Assembly (NCBI GenBank): GCA_965178125.1
Contig: OZ237738.1
Span: 744,001-808,000 of the forward strand
Length of the DNA stretch: 64,000 bases
Reading direction: 5' to 3'
Source of the DNA: Bilabrum cf. latius
Taxonomy: Eukaryota > Bigyra: Bicosoecida > Bigyra > Bicosoecida
Position 1 is the first letter of the stretch; every line of letters starts with the position of its first letter. The notes below the pieces were generated by a model. It saw only the letters and a program-made list of their open reading frames with translations. It was not told the origin of the DNA and made no database searches. Below are positions 12,201-24,200 of the stretch, piece by piece. A program made the translations under genes and the position numbers.

Positions 12201-15200
12201 GGCACGTCCGACGTGGATGTGACGGGCGCGGTGACTGTGCGGTCTGGCGATGCGGCATCAGCGTCATCGGGCGCGGTGAGCGTGGCGTCGGGCGCATCGA
12301 CGAACGCGGTGTCTGGCGTGGTGACTGTGGGATCGGGCGCGGCGGTGTCGGCTGCATCTGGCGGCGTGAGCGTGCTGTCTGGGTCTTCGTCGCTTGACTC
12401 GTCGGGCGCGGTGACTGTGGGCTCTGGCACGTCCGACGTGGATATGACGGGCGCGGTGACTGTGCGGTCTGGCGATGCGGCATCAGCGTCATCGGGCGCG
12501 GTGAGCGTGGCGTCGGGCGCGTCGACGAACGCGGTGTCTGGCGTGGTGACTGTGGGATCGGGCGCGGCGGTGTCGGCTGCATCTGGCGGCGTGAGCGTGC
12601 TGTCTGGGTCTTCGTCGCTTGACTCGTCGGGCGCGGTGACTGTGGGCTCTGGCACGTCCGACGTGGATGTGACGGGCGCGGTGACTGTGCGGTCTGGCGA
12701 TGCGGCATCAGCGTCATCGGGCGCGGTGAGCGTGGCGTCGGGCGCGTCGACGAACGCGGTGTCTGGCGTGGTGACTGTGGGATCGGGCGCGGCGGTGTCG
12801 GCTGCATCTGGCGGCGTGAGCGTGCTGTCGGGCGTGTCCGACGTGGATGTGACGGGCGCGGTGACTGTGCGGTCTGGCGATGCGGCATCAGCGTCATCGG
12901 GCGCGGTGAGCGTGGCGTCGGGCGCATCGACGAACGCGGTGTCTGGCGTGGTGACTGTGGGATCGGGCGCGGCGGTGTCGGCTGCATCTGGCGGCGTGAG
13001 CGTGCTGTCGGGCGTGTCTGACAAGGATGTGACGGGCGCGGTGACTGTGCGGTCTGGCGATGCGGCATCAGCGTCATCGGGCGCGGTGAGCGTGGCGTCG
13101 GGCGCATCGACGAACGCGGTGTCTGGCGTGGTGACTGTGGGATCGGGCGCGGCGGTGTCGGCTGCATCTGGCGGCGTGAGCGTGCTGTCTGGGTCTTCGT
13201 CGCTTGACTCGTCGGGCGCGGTGACTGTGGGCTCTGGCACGTCCGACGTGGATGTGACGGGTGCGGTGACTGTGCGGTCTGGCGATGCGGCATCAGCGTC
13301 ATCGGGCGCGGTGAGCGTGGCGTCGGGCGCATCGACGAACGCGGTGTCTGGCGTGGTGACTGTGGGATCGGGCGCGGCGGTGTCGGCTGCATCTGGCGGC
13401 GTGAGCGTGCTGTCGGGCGTGTCTGACAAGGATGTGACGGGCGCGGTGACTGTGCGGTCTGGCGATGCGGCATCAGCGTCATCGGGCGCGGTGAGCGTGG
13501 CGTCGGGCGCATCGACGAACGCGGTGTCTGGCGTGGTGACTGTGGGATCGGGCGCGGCGGTGTCGGCTGCATCTGGCGGCGTGAGCGTGCTGTCTGGGTC
13601 TTCGTCGCTTGACTCGTCGGGCGCGGTGACTGTGGGCTCTGGCACGTCCGACGTGGATATGACGGGCGCGGTGACTGTGCGGTCTGGCGATGCGGCATCA
13701 GCGTCATCGGGCGCGGTGAGCGTGGCGTCGGGCGCGTCGACGAACGCGGTGTCTGGCGTGGTGACTGTGGGATCGGGCGCGGCGGTGTCGGCTGCATCTG
13801 GCGGCGTGAGCGTGCTGTCTGGGTCTTCGTCGCTTGACTCGTCGGGCGCGGTGACTGTGGGCTCTGGCACGTCCGACGTGGATGTGACGGGCGCGGTGAC
13901 TGTGCGGTCTGGCGATGCGGCATCAGCGTCATCGGGCGCGGTGAGCGTGGCGTCGGGCGCGTCGACGAACGCGGTGTCTGGCGTGGTGACTGTGGGATCG
14001 GGCGCGGCGGTGTCAGCTGCATCTGGCGGCGTGAGCGTGCTGTCTGGGTCTTCGTCGCTTGACTCGTCGGGCGCGGTGACTGTGGGCTCTGGCACGTCCG
14101 ACGTGGATGTGACGGGCGCGGTGACTGTGCGGTCTGGCGATGCGGCATCAGCGTCATCGGGCGCGGTGAGCGTGGCGTCGGGCGCGTCGACGAACGCGGT
14201 GTCTGGCGTGGTGACTGTGGGATCGGGCGCGGCGGTGTCGGCTGCATCTGGCGGCGTGAGCGTGCTGTCGGGCGTGTCTGACAAGGATGTGACGGGCGCG
14301 GTGACTGTGCGGTCTGGCGATGCGGCATCAGCGTCATCGGGCGCGGTGAGCGTGGCGTCGGGCGCGTCGACGAACGCGGTGTCTGGCGTGGTGACTGTGG
14401 GATCGGGCGCGGCGGTGTCGGCTGCATCTGGCGGCGTGAGCGTGCTGTCTGGGTCTTCGTCGCTTGACTCGTCGGGCGCGGTGACTGTGGGCTCTGGCAC
14501 GTCCGACGTGGATGTGACGGGTGCGGTGACTGTGCGGTCTGGCGATGCGGCATCAGCGTCATCGGGCGCGGTGAGCGTGGCGTCGGGCGCATCGACGAAC
14601 GCGGTGTCTGGCGTGGTGACTGTGGGATCGGGCGCGGCGGTGTCGGCTGCATCTGGCGGCGTGAGCGTGCTGTCGGGCGTGTCTGACAAGGATGTGACGG
14701 GCGCGGTGACTGTGCGGTCTGGCGATGCGGCATCAGCGTCATCGGGCGCGGTGAGCGTGGCGTCGGGCGCATCGACGAACGCGGTGTCTGGCGTGGTGAC
14801 TGTGGGATCGGGCGCGGCGGTGTCGGCTGCATCTGGCGGCGTGAGCGTGCTGTCTGGGTCTTCGTCGCTTGACTCGTCGGGCGCGGTGACTGTGGGCTCT
14901 GGCACGTCCGACGTGGATGTGACGGGCGCGGTGACTGTGCGGTCTGGCGATGCGGCATCAGCGTCATCGGGCGCGGTGAGCGTGGCGTCGGGCGCATCGA
15001 CGAACGCGGTGTCTGGCGTGGTGACTGTGGGATCGGGCGCGGCGGTGTCGGCTGCATCTGGCGGCGTGAGCGTGCTGTCTGGGTCTTCGTCGCTTGACTC
15101 GTCGGGCGCGGTGACTGTGGGCTCTGGCACGTCCGACGTGGATATGACGGGCGCGGTGACTGTGCGGTCTGGCGATGCGGCATCAGCGTCATCGGGCGCG

Positions 15201-18200
15201 GTGAGCGTGGCGTCGGGCGCGTCGACGAACGCGGTGTCTGGCGTGGTGACTGTGGGATCGGGCGCGGCGGTGTCGGCTGCATCTGGCGGCGTGAGCGTGC
15301 TGTCTGGGTCTTCGTCGCTTGACTCGTCGGGCGCGGTGACTGTGGGCTCTGGCACGTCCGACGTGGATGTGACGGGCGCGGTGACTGTGCGGTCTGGCGA
15401 TGCGGCATCAGCGTCATCGGGCGCGGTGAGCGTGGCGTCGGGCGCATCGACGAACGCGGTGTCTGGCGTGGTGACTGTGGGATCGGGCGCGGCGGTGTCG
15501 GCTGCATCTGGCGGCGTGAGCGTGCTGTCGGGCGTGTCTGACAAGGATGTGACGGGCGCGGTGACTGTGCGGTCTGGCGATGCGGCATCAGCGTCATCGG
15601 GCGCGGTGAGCGTGGCGTCGGGCGCATCGACGAACGCGGTGTCTGGCGTGGTGACTGTGGGATCTGGCGCGGCGGTGTCGGCTGCATCTGGCGGCGTGAG
15701 CGTGCTGTCTGGGTCTTCGTCGCTTGACTCGTCGGGCGCGGTGACTGTGGGCTCTGGCACGTCCGACGTGGATGTGACGGGCGCGGTGACTGTGCGGTCT
15801 GGCGATGCGGCATCAGCGTCATCGGGCGCGGTGAGCGTGGCGTCGGGCGCATCGACGAACGCGGTGTCTGGCGTGGTGACTGTGGGATCGGGCGCGGCGG
15901 TGTCAGCTGCATCTGGCGGCGTGAGCGTGCTGTCGGGCGTGTCTGACAAGGATGTGACGGGCGCGGTGACTGTGCGGTCTGGCGATGCGGCATCAGCGTC
16001 ATCGGGCGCGGTGAGCGTGGCGTCGGGCGCATCGACGAACGCGGTGTCTGGCGTGGTGACTGTGGGATCGGGCGCGGCGGTGTCGGCTGCATCTGGCGGC
16101 GTGAGCGTGCTGTCTGGGTCTTCGTCGCTTGACTCGTCGGGCGCGGTGACTGTGGGCTCTGGCACGTCCGACGTGGATGTGACGGGCGCGGTGACTGTGC
16201 GGTCTGGCGATGCGGCATCAGCGTCATCGGGCGCGGTGAGCGTGGCGTCGGGCGCGTCGACGAACGCGGTGTCTGGCGTGGTGACTGTGGGATCGGGCGC
16301 GGCGGTGTCGGCTGCATCTGGCGGCGTGAGCGTGCTGTCGGGCGTGTCTGACAAGGATGTGACGGGCGCGGTGACTGTGCGGTCTGGCGATGCGGCATCA
16401 GCGTCATCGGGCGCGGTGAGCGTGGCGTCGGGCGCGTCGACGAACGCGGTGTCTGGCGTGGTGACTGTGGGATCGGGCGCGGCGGTGTCGGCTGCATCTG
16501 GCGGCGTGAGCGTGCTGTCTGGGTCTTCGTCGCTTGACTCGTCGGGCGCGGTGACTGTGGGCTCTGGCACGTCCGACGTGGATGTGACGGGCGCGGTGAC
16601 TGTGCGGTCTGGCGATGCGGCATCAGCGTCATCGGGCGCGGTGAGCGTGGCGTCGGGCGCATCGACGAACGCGGTGTCTGGCGTGGTGACTGTGGGATCG
16701 GGCGCGGCGGTGTCGGCTGCATCTGGCGGCGTGAGCGTGCTGTCTGGGTCTTCGTCGCTTGACTCGTCGGGCGCGGTGACTGTGGGCTCTGGCACGTCCG
16801 ACGTGGATGTGACGGGCGCGGTGACTGTGCGGTCTGGCGATGCGGCATCAGCGTCATCGGGCGCGGTGAGCGTGGCGTCGGGCGCATCGACGAACGCGGT
16901 GTCTGGCGTGGTGACTGTGGGATCGGGCGCGGCGGTGTCAGCTGCATCTGGCGGCGTGAGCGTGCTGTCGGGCGTGTCTGACAAGGATGTGACGGGCGCG
17001 GTGACTGTGCGGTCTGGCGATGCGGCATCAGCGTCATCGGGCGCGGTGAGCGTGGCGTCGGGCGCATCGACGAACGCGGTGTCTGGCGTGGTGACTGTAG
17101 GATCGGGCGCGGCGGTGTCGGCTGCATCTGGCGGCGTGAGCGTGCTGTCTGGGTCTTCGTCGCTTGACTCGTCGGGCGCGGTGACTGTGGGCTCTGGCAC
17201 GTCCGACGTGGATGTGACGGGCGCGGTGACTGTGCGGTCTGGCGATGCGGCATCAGCGTCATCGGGCGCGGTGAGCGTGGCGTCGGGCGCGTCGACGAAC
17301 GCGGTGTCTGGCGTGGTGACTGTGGGATCGGGCGCGGCGGTGTCGGCTGCATCTGGCGGCGTGAGCGTGCTGTCGGGCGTGTCTGACAAGGATGTGACGG
17401 GCGCGGTGACTGTGCGGTCTGGCGATGCGGCATCAGCGTCATCGGGCGCGGTGAGCGTGGCGTCGGGCGCGTCGACGAACGCGGTGTCTGGCGTGGTGAC
17501 TGTGGGATCGGGCGCGGCGGTGTCGGCTGCATCTGGCGGCGTGAGCGTGCTGTCTGGGTCTTCGTCGCTTGACTCGTCGGGCGCGGTGACTGTGGGCTCT
17601 GGCACGTCCGACGTGGATGTGACGGGCGCGGTGACTGTGCGGTCTGGCGATGCGGCATCAGCGTCATCGGGCGCGGTGAGCGTGGCGTCGGGCGCATCGA
17701 CGAACGCGGTGTCTGGCGTGGTGACTGTGGGATCGGGCGCGGCGGTGTCGGCTGCATCTGGCGGCGTGAGCGTGCTGTCTGGGTCTTCGTCGCTTGACTC
17801 GTCGGGCGCGGTGACTGTGGGCTCTGGCACGTCCGACGTGGATGTGACGGGCGCGGTGACTGTGCGGTCTGGCGATGCGGCATCAGCGTCATCGGGCGCG
17901 GTGAGCGTGGCGTCGGGCGCGTCGACGAACGCGGTGTCTGGCGTGGTGACTGTGGGATCGGGCGCGGCGGTGTCGGCTGCATCTGGCGGCGTGAGCGTGC
18001 TGTCTGGGTCTTCGTCGCTTGACTCGTCGGGCGCGGTGACTGTGGGCTCTGGCACGTCCGACGTGGATGTGACGGGCGCGGTGACTGTGCGGTCTGGCGA
18101 TGCGGCATCAGCGTCATCGGGCGCGGTGAGCGTGGCGTCGGGCGCATCGACGAACGCGGTGTCTGGCGTGGTGACTGTGGGATCGGGCGCGGCGGTGTCG

Positions 18201-21200
18201 GCTGCATCTGGCGGCGTGAGCGTGCTGTCGGGCGTGTCTGACAAGGATGTGACGGGCGCGGTGACTGTGCGGTCTGGCGATGCGGCATCAGCGTCATCGG
18301 GCGCGGTGAGCGTGGCGTCGGGCGCATCGACGAACGCGGTGTCTGGCGTGGTGACTGTGGGATCGGGCGCGGCGGTGTCGGCTGCATCTGGCGGCGTGAG
18401 CGTGCTGTCTGGGTCTTCGTCGCTTGACTCGTCGGGCGCGGTGACTGTGGGCTCTGGCACGTCCGACGTGGATGTGACGGGCGCGGTGACTGTGCGGTCT
18501 GGCGATGCGGCATCAGCGTCATCGGGCGCGGTGAGCGTGGCGTCGGGCGCATCGACGAACGCGGTGTCTGGCGTGGTGACTGTGGGATCGGGCGCGGCGG
18601 TGTCGGCTGCATCTGGCGGCGTGAGCGTGCTGTCTGGGTCTTCGTCGCTTGACTCGTCGGGCGCGGTGACTGTGGGCTCTGGCACGTCCGACGTGGATGT
18701 GACGGGCGCGGTGACTGTGCGGTCTGGCGATGCGGCATCAGCGTCATCGGGCGCGGTGAGCGTGGCGTCGGGCGCATCGACGAACGCGGTGTCTGGCGTG
18801 GTGACTGTGGGATCGGGCGCGGCGGTGTCGGCTGCATCTGGCGGCGTGAGCGTGCTGTCTGGGTCTTCGTCGCTTGACTCGTCGGGCGCGGTGACTGTGG
18901 GCTCTGGCACGTCCGACGTGGATGTGACGGGCGCGGTGACTGTGCGGTCTGGCGATGCGGCATCAGCATCATCGGGCGCGGTGAGCGTGGCGTCGGGCGC
19001 ATCGACGAACGCGGTGTCTGGCGTGGTGACTGTGGGGTCGGGCGCGGCGGTGTCGGCTGCATCTGGCGGCGTGAGCGTGCTGTCGGGCGTGTCTGACAAG
19101 GATGTGACGGGCACGGTGACTGTGCGGTCTGGCGATGCGGCATCAGCGTCATCGGGCGCGGTGAGCGTGGCGTCGGGCGCATCGACGAACGCGGTGTCTG
19201 GCGTGGTGACTGTGGGATCGGGCGCGGCGGTGTCGGCTGCATCTGGCGGCGTGAGCGTGCTGTCTGGGTCTTCGTCGCTTGACTCGTCGGGCGCGGTGAC
19301 TGTGGGCTCTGGCACGTCCGACGTGGATGTGACGGGCGCGGTGACTGTGCGGTCTGGCGATGCGGCATCAGCATCATCGGGCGCGGTGAGCGTGGCGTCG
19401 GGCGCATCGACGAACGCGGTGTCTGGCGTGGTGACTGTGGGATCGGGCGCGGCGGTGTCGGCTGCATCTGGCGGTGTGAGCGTGCTGTCGGGCGTGTCTG
19501 ACAAGGATGTGACGGGCGCGGTGACTGTGCGGTCTGGCGATGCGGCATCAGCGTCATCGGGCGCGGTGAGCGTGGCGTCGGGCGCATCGACGAACGCGGT
19601 GTCTGGCGTGGTGACTGTGGGATCGGGCGCGGCGGTGTCGGCTGCATCTGGCGGCGTGAGCGTGCTGTCTGGGTCTTCGTCGCTTGACTCGTCGGGCGCG
19701 GTGACTGTGGGCTCTGGCACGTCCGACGTGGATGTGACGGGCGCGGTGACTGTGCGGTCTGGCGATGCGGCATCAGCGTCATCGGGCGCGGTGAGCGTGG
19801 CGTCGGGCGCATCGACGAACGCGGTGTCTGGCGTGGTGACTGTGGGATCGGGCGCGGCGGTGTCGGCTGCATCTGGCGGCGTGAGCGTGCTGTCTGGGTC
19901 TTCGTCGCTTGACTCGTCGGGCGCGGTGACTGTGGGCTCTGGCACGTCCGACGTGGATGTGACGGGCGCGGTGACTGTGCGGTCTGGCGATGCGGCATCA
20001 GCGTCATCGGGCGCGGTGAGCGTGGCGTCGGGCGCGTCGACGAACGCAGTGTCTGGCGTGGTGACTGTGGGATCGGGCGCGGCGGTGTCGGCTGCATCTG
20101 GCGGCGTGAGCGTGCTGTCTGGGTCTTCGTCGCTTGACTCGTCGGGCGCGGTGACTGTGGGCTCTGGCACGTCCGACGTGGATATGACGGGCGCGGTGAC
20201 TGTGCGGTCTGGCGATGCGGCATCAGCGTCATCGGGCGCGGTGAGCGTGGCGTCGGGCGCGTCGACGAACGCGGTGTCTGGCGTGGTGACTGTGGGATCG
20301 GGCGCGGCGGTGTCGGCTGCATCTGGCGGCGTGAGCGTGCTGTCTGGGTCTTCGTCGCTTGACTCGTCGGGCGCGGTGACTGTGGGCTCTGGCACGTCCG
20401 ACGTGGATGTGACGGGCGCGGTGACTGTGCGGTCTGGCGATGCGGCATCAGCGTCATCGGGCGCGGTGAGCGTGGCGTCGGGCGCATCGACGAACGCGGT
20501 GTCTGGCGTGGTGACTGTGGGATCGGGCGCGGCGGTGTCAGCTGCATCTGGCGGCGTGAGCGTGCTGTCGGGCGTGTCTGACAAGGATGTGACGGGCGCG
20601 GTGACTGTGCGGTCTGGCGATGCGGCATCAGCGTCATCGGGCGCGGTGAGCGTGGCGTCGGGCACATCGACGAACGCGGTGTCTGGCGTGGTGACTGTAG
20701 GATCGGGCGCGGCGGTGTCGGCTGCATCTGGCGGCGTGAGCGTGCTGTCTGGGTCTTCGTCGCTTGACTCGTCGGGCGCGGTGACTGTGGGCTCTGGCAC
20801 GTCCGACGTGGATGTGACGGGCGCGGTGACTGTGCGGTCTGGCGATGCGGCATCAGCGTCATCGGGCGCGGTGAGCGTGGCGTCGGGCGCGTCGACGAAC
20901 GCGGTGTCTGGCGTGGTGACTGTGGGATCGGGCGCGGCGGTATCGGCTGCATCTGGCGGCGTGAGCGTGCTGTCCGGCGTGTCTGACAAGGATGTGACGG
21001 GCGCGGTGACTGTGCGGTCTGGCGATGCGGCATCAGCGTCATCGGGCGCGGTGAGCGTGGCGTCGGGCGCGTCGACGAACGCGGTGTCTGGCGTGGTGAC
21101 TGTGGGATCGGGCGCGGCGGTGTCGGCTGCATCTGGCGGCGTGAGCGTGCTGTCTGGGTCTTCGTCGCTTGACTCGTCGGGCGCGGTGACTGTGGGCTCT

Positions 21201-24200
21201 GGCACGTCCGACGTGGATGTGACGGGCGCGGTGACTGTGCGGTCTGGCGATGCGGCATCAGCGTCATCGGGCGCGGTGAGCGTGGCGTCGGGCGCATCGA
21301 CGAACGCGGTGTCTGGCGTGGTGACTGTGGGATCGGGCGCGGCGGTGTCGGCTGCATCTGGCGGCGTGAGCGTGCTGTCGGGCGTGTCTGACAAGGATGT
21401 GACGGGCACGGTGACTGTGCGGTCTGGCGATGCGGCATCAGCGTCATCGGGCGCGGTGAGCGTGGCGTCGGGCGCATCGACGAACGCGGTGTCTGGCGTG
21501 GTGACTGTGGGATCGGGCGCGGCGGTGTCGGCTGCATCTGGCGGCGTGAGCGTGCTGTCGGGCGTGTCTGACAAGGATGTGACGGGCGCGGTGACTGTGC
21601 GGTCTGGCGATGCGGCATCAGCGTCATCGGGCGCGGTGAGCGTGGCGTCGGGCGCATCGACGAACGCGGTGTCTGGCGTGGTGACTGTGGGATCGGGCGC
21701 GGCGGTGTCGGCTGCATCTGGCGGCGTGAGCGTGCTGTCTGGGTCGTCGTCGCTTGACTCGTCGGGCGCGGTGACTGTGGGCTCTGGCACGTCCGACGTG
21801 GATGTGACGGGCGCGGTGACTGTGCGGTCTGGCGATGCGGCATCAGCGTCATCGGGCGCGGTGAGCGTGGCGTCGGGCGCATCGACGAACGCGGTGTCTG
21901 GCGTGGTGACTGTGGGATCGGGCGCGGCGGTGTCGGCTGCATCTGGCGGCGTGAGCGTGCTGTCTGGGTCTTCGTCGCTTGACTCGTCGGGCGCGGTGAC
22001 TGTGGGCTCTGGCACGTCCGACGTGGATGTGACGGGCGCGGTGACTGTGCGGTCTGGCGATGCGGCATCAGCGTCATCGGGCGCGGTGAGCGTGGCGTCG
22101 GGCGCGTCGACGAACGCGGTGTCTGGCGTGGTGACTGTGGGATCGGGCGCGGCGGTGTCGGCTGCATCTGGCGGCGTGAGCGTGCTGTCTGGGTCTTCGT
22201 CGCTTGACTCGTCGGGCGCGGTGACTGTGGGCTCTGGCACGTCTGACGTGGATGTGACGGGCGCGGTGACTGTGCGGTCTGGCGATGCGGCATCAGCGTC
22301 ATCGGGCGCGGTGAGCGTGGCGTCGGGCGCATCGACGAACGCGGTGTCTGGCGTGGTGACTGTGGGATCGGGCGCGGCGGTGTCAGCTGCATCTGGCGGC
22401 GTGAGCGTGCTGTCTGGGTCTTCGTCGCTTGACTCGTCGGGCGCGGTGACTGTGGGCTCTGGCACGTCCGACGTGGATGTGACGGGCGCGGTGACTGTGC
22501 GGTCTGGCGATGCGGCATCAGCGTCATCGGGCGCGGTGAGCGTGGCGTCGGGCGCATCGACGAACGCGGTGTCTGGCGTGGTGACTGTGGGATCGGGCGC
22601 GGCGGTGTCGGCTGCATCTGGCGGCGTGAGCGTGCTGTCTGGGTCTTCGTCGCTTGACTCGTCGGGCGCGGTGACTGTGGGCTCTGGCACGTCCGACGTG
22701 GATGTGACGGGCGCGGTGACTGTGCGGTCTGGCGATGCGGCATCAGCGTCATCGGGCGCGGTGAGCGTGGCGTCGGGCGCATCGACGAACGCGGTGTCTG
22801 GCGTGGTGACTGTGGGATCGGGCGCGGCGGTGTCGGCTGCATCTGGCGGCGTGAGCGTGCTGTCGGGCGTGTCTGACAAGGATGTGACGGGCGCGGTGAC
22901 TGTGCGGTCTGGCGATGCGGCATCAGCGTCATCGGGCGCGGTGAGCGTGGCGTCGGGCGCATCGACGAACGCGGTGTCTGGCGTGGTGACTGTGGGATCG
23001 GGCGCGGCGGTGTCGGCTGCATCTGGCGGCGTGAGCGTGCTGTCTGGGTCTTCGTCGCTTGACTCGTCGGGCGCGGTGACTGTGGGCTCTGGCACGTCCG
23101 ACGTGGATGTGACGGGCGCGGTGACTGTGCGGTCTGGCGATGCGGCATCAGCGTCATCGGGCGCGGTGAGCGTGGCGTCGGGCGCATCGACGAACGCGGT
23201 GTCTGGCGTGGTGACTGTGGGATCGGGCGCGGCGGTGTCGGCTGCATCTGGCGGCGTGAGCGTGCTGTCGGGCGTGTCTGACAAGGATGTGACGGGCGCG
23301 GTGACTGTGCGGTCTGGCGATGCGGCATCAGCGTCATCGGGCGCGGTGAGCGTGGCGTCGGGCGCATCGACGAACGCGGTGTCTGGCGTGGTGACTGTGG
23401 GATCGGGCGCGGCGGTGTCGGCTGCATCTGGCGGCGTGAGCGTGCTGTCTGGGTCTTCGTCGCTTGACTCGTCGGGCGCGGTGACTGTGGGCTCTGGCAC
23501 GTCCGACGTGGATGTGACGGGCGCGGTGACTGTGCGGTCTGGCGATGCGGCATCAGCGTCATCGGGCGCGGTGAGCGTGGCGTCGGGCGCATCGACGAAC
23601 GCGGTGTCTGGCGTGGTGACTGTGGGATCGGGCGCGGCGGTGTCGGCTGCATCTGGCGGCGTGAGCGTGCTGTCGGGCGTGTCTGACAAGGATGTGACGG
23701 GCGCGGTGACTGTGCGGTCTGGCGATGCGGCATCAGCGTCATCGGGCGCGGTGAGCGTGGCGTCGGGCGCATCGACGAACGCGGTGTCTGGCGTGGTGAC
23801 TGTGGGATCGGGCGCGGCGGTGTCAGCTGCATCTGGCGGCGTGAGCGTGCTGTCTGGGTCTTCGTCGCTTGACTCGTCGGGCGCGGTGACTGTGGGCTCT
23901 GGCACGTCCGACGTGGATGTGACGGGCGCGGTGACTGTGCGGTCTGGCGATGCGGCATCAGCGTCATCGGGCGCGGTGAGCGTGGCGTCGGGCGCATCGA
24001 CGAACGCGGTGTCTGGCGTGGTGACTGTGGGATCGGGCGCGGCGGTGTCGGCTGCATCTGGCGGCGTGAGCGTGCTGTCGGGCGTGTCTGACAAGGATGT
24101 GACGGGCGCGGTGACTGTGCGGTCTGGCGATGCGGCATCAGCGTCATCGGGCGCGGTGAGCGTGGCGTCGGGCGCATCGACGAACGCGGTGTCTGGCGTG

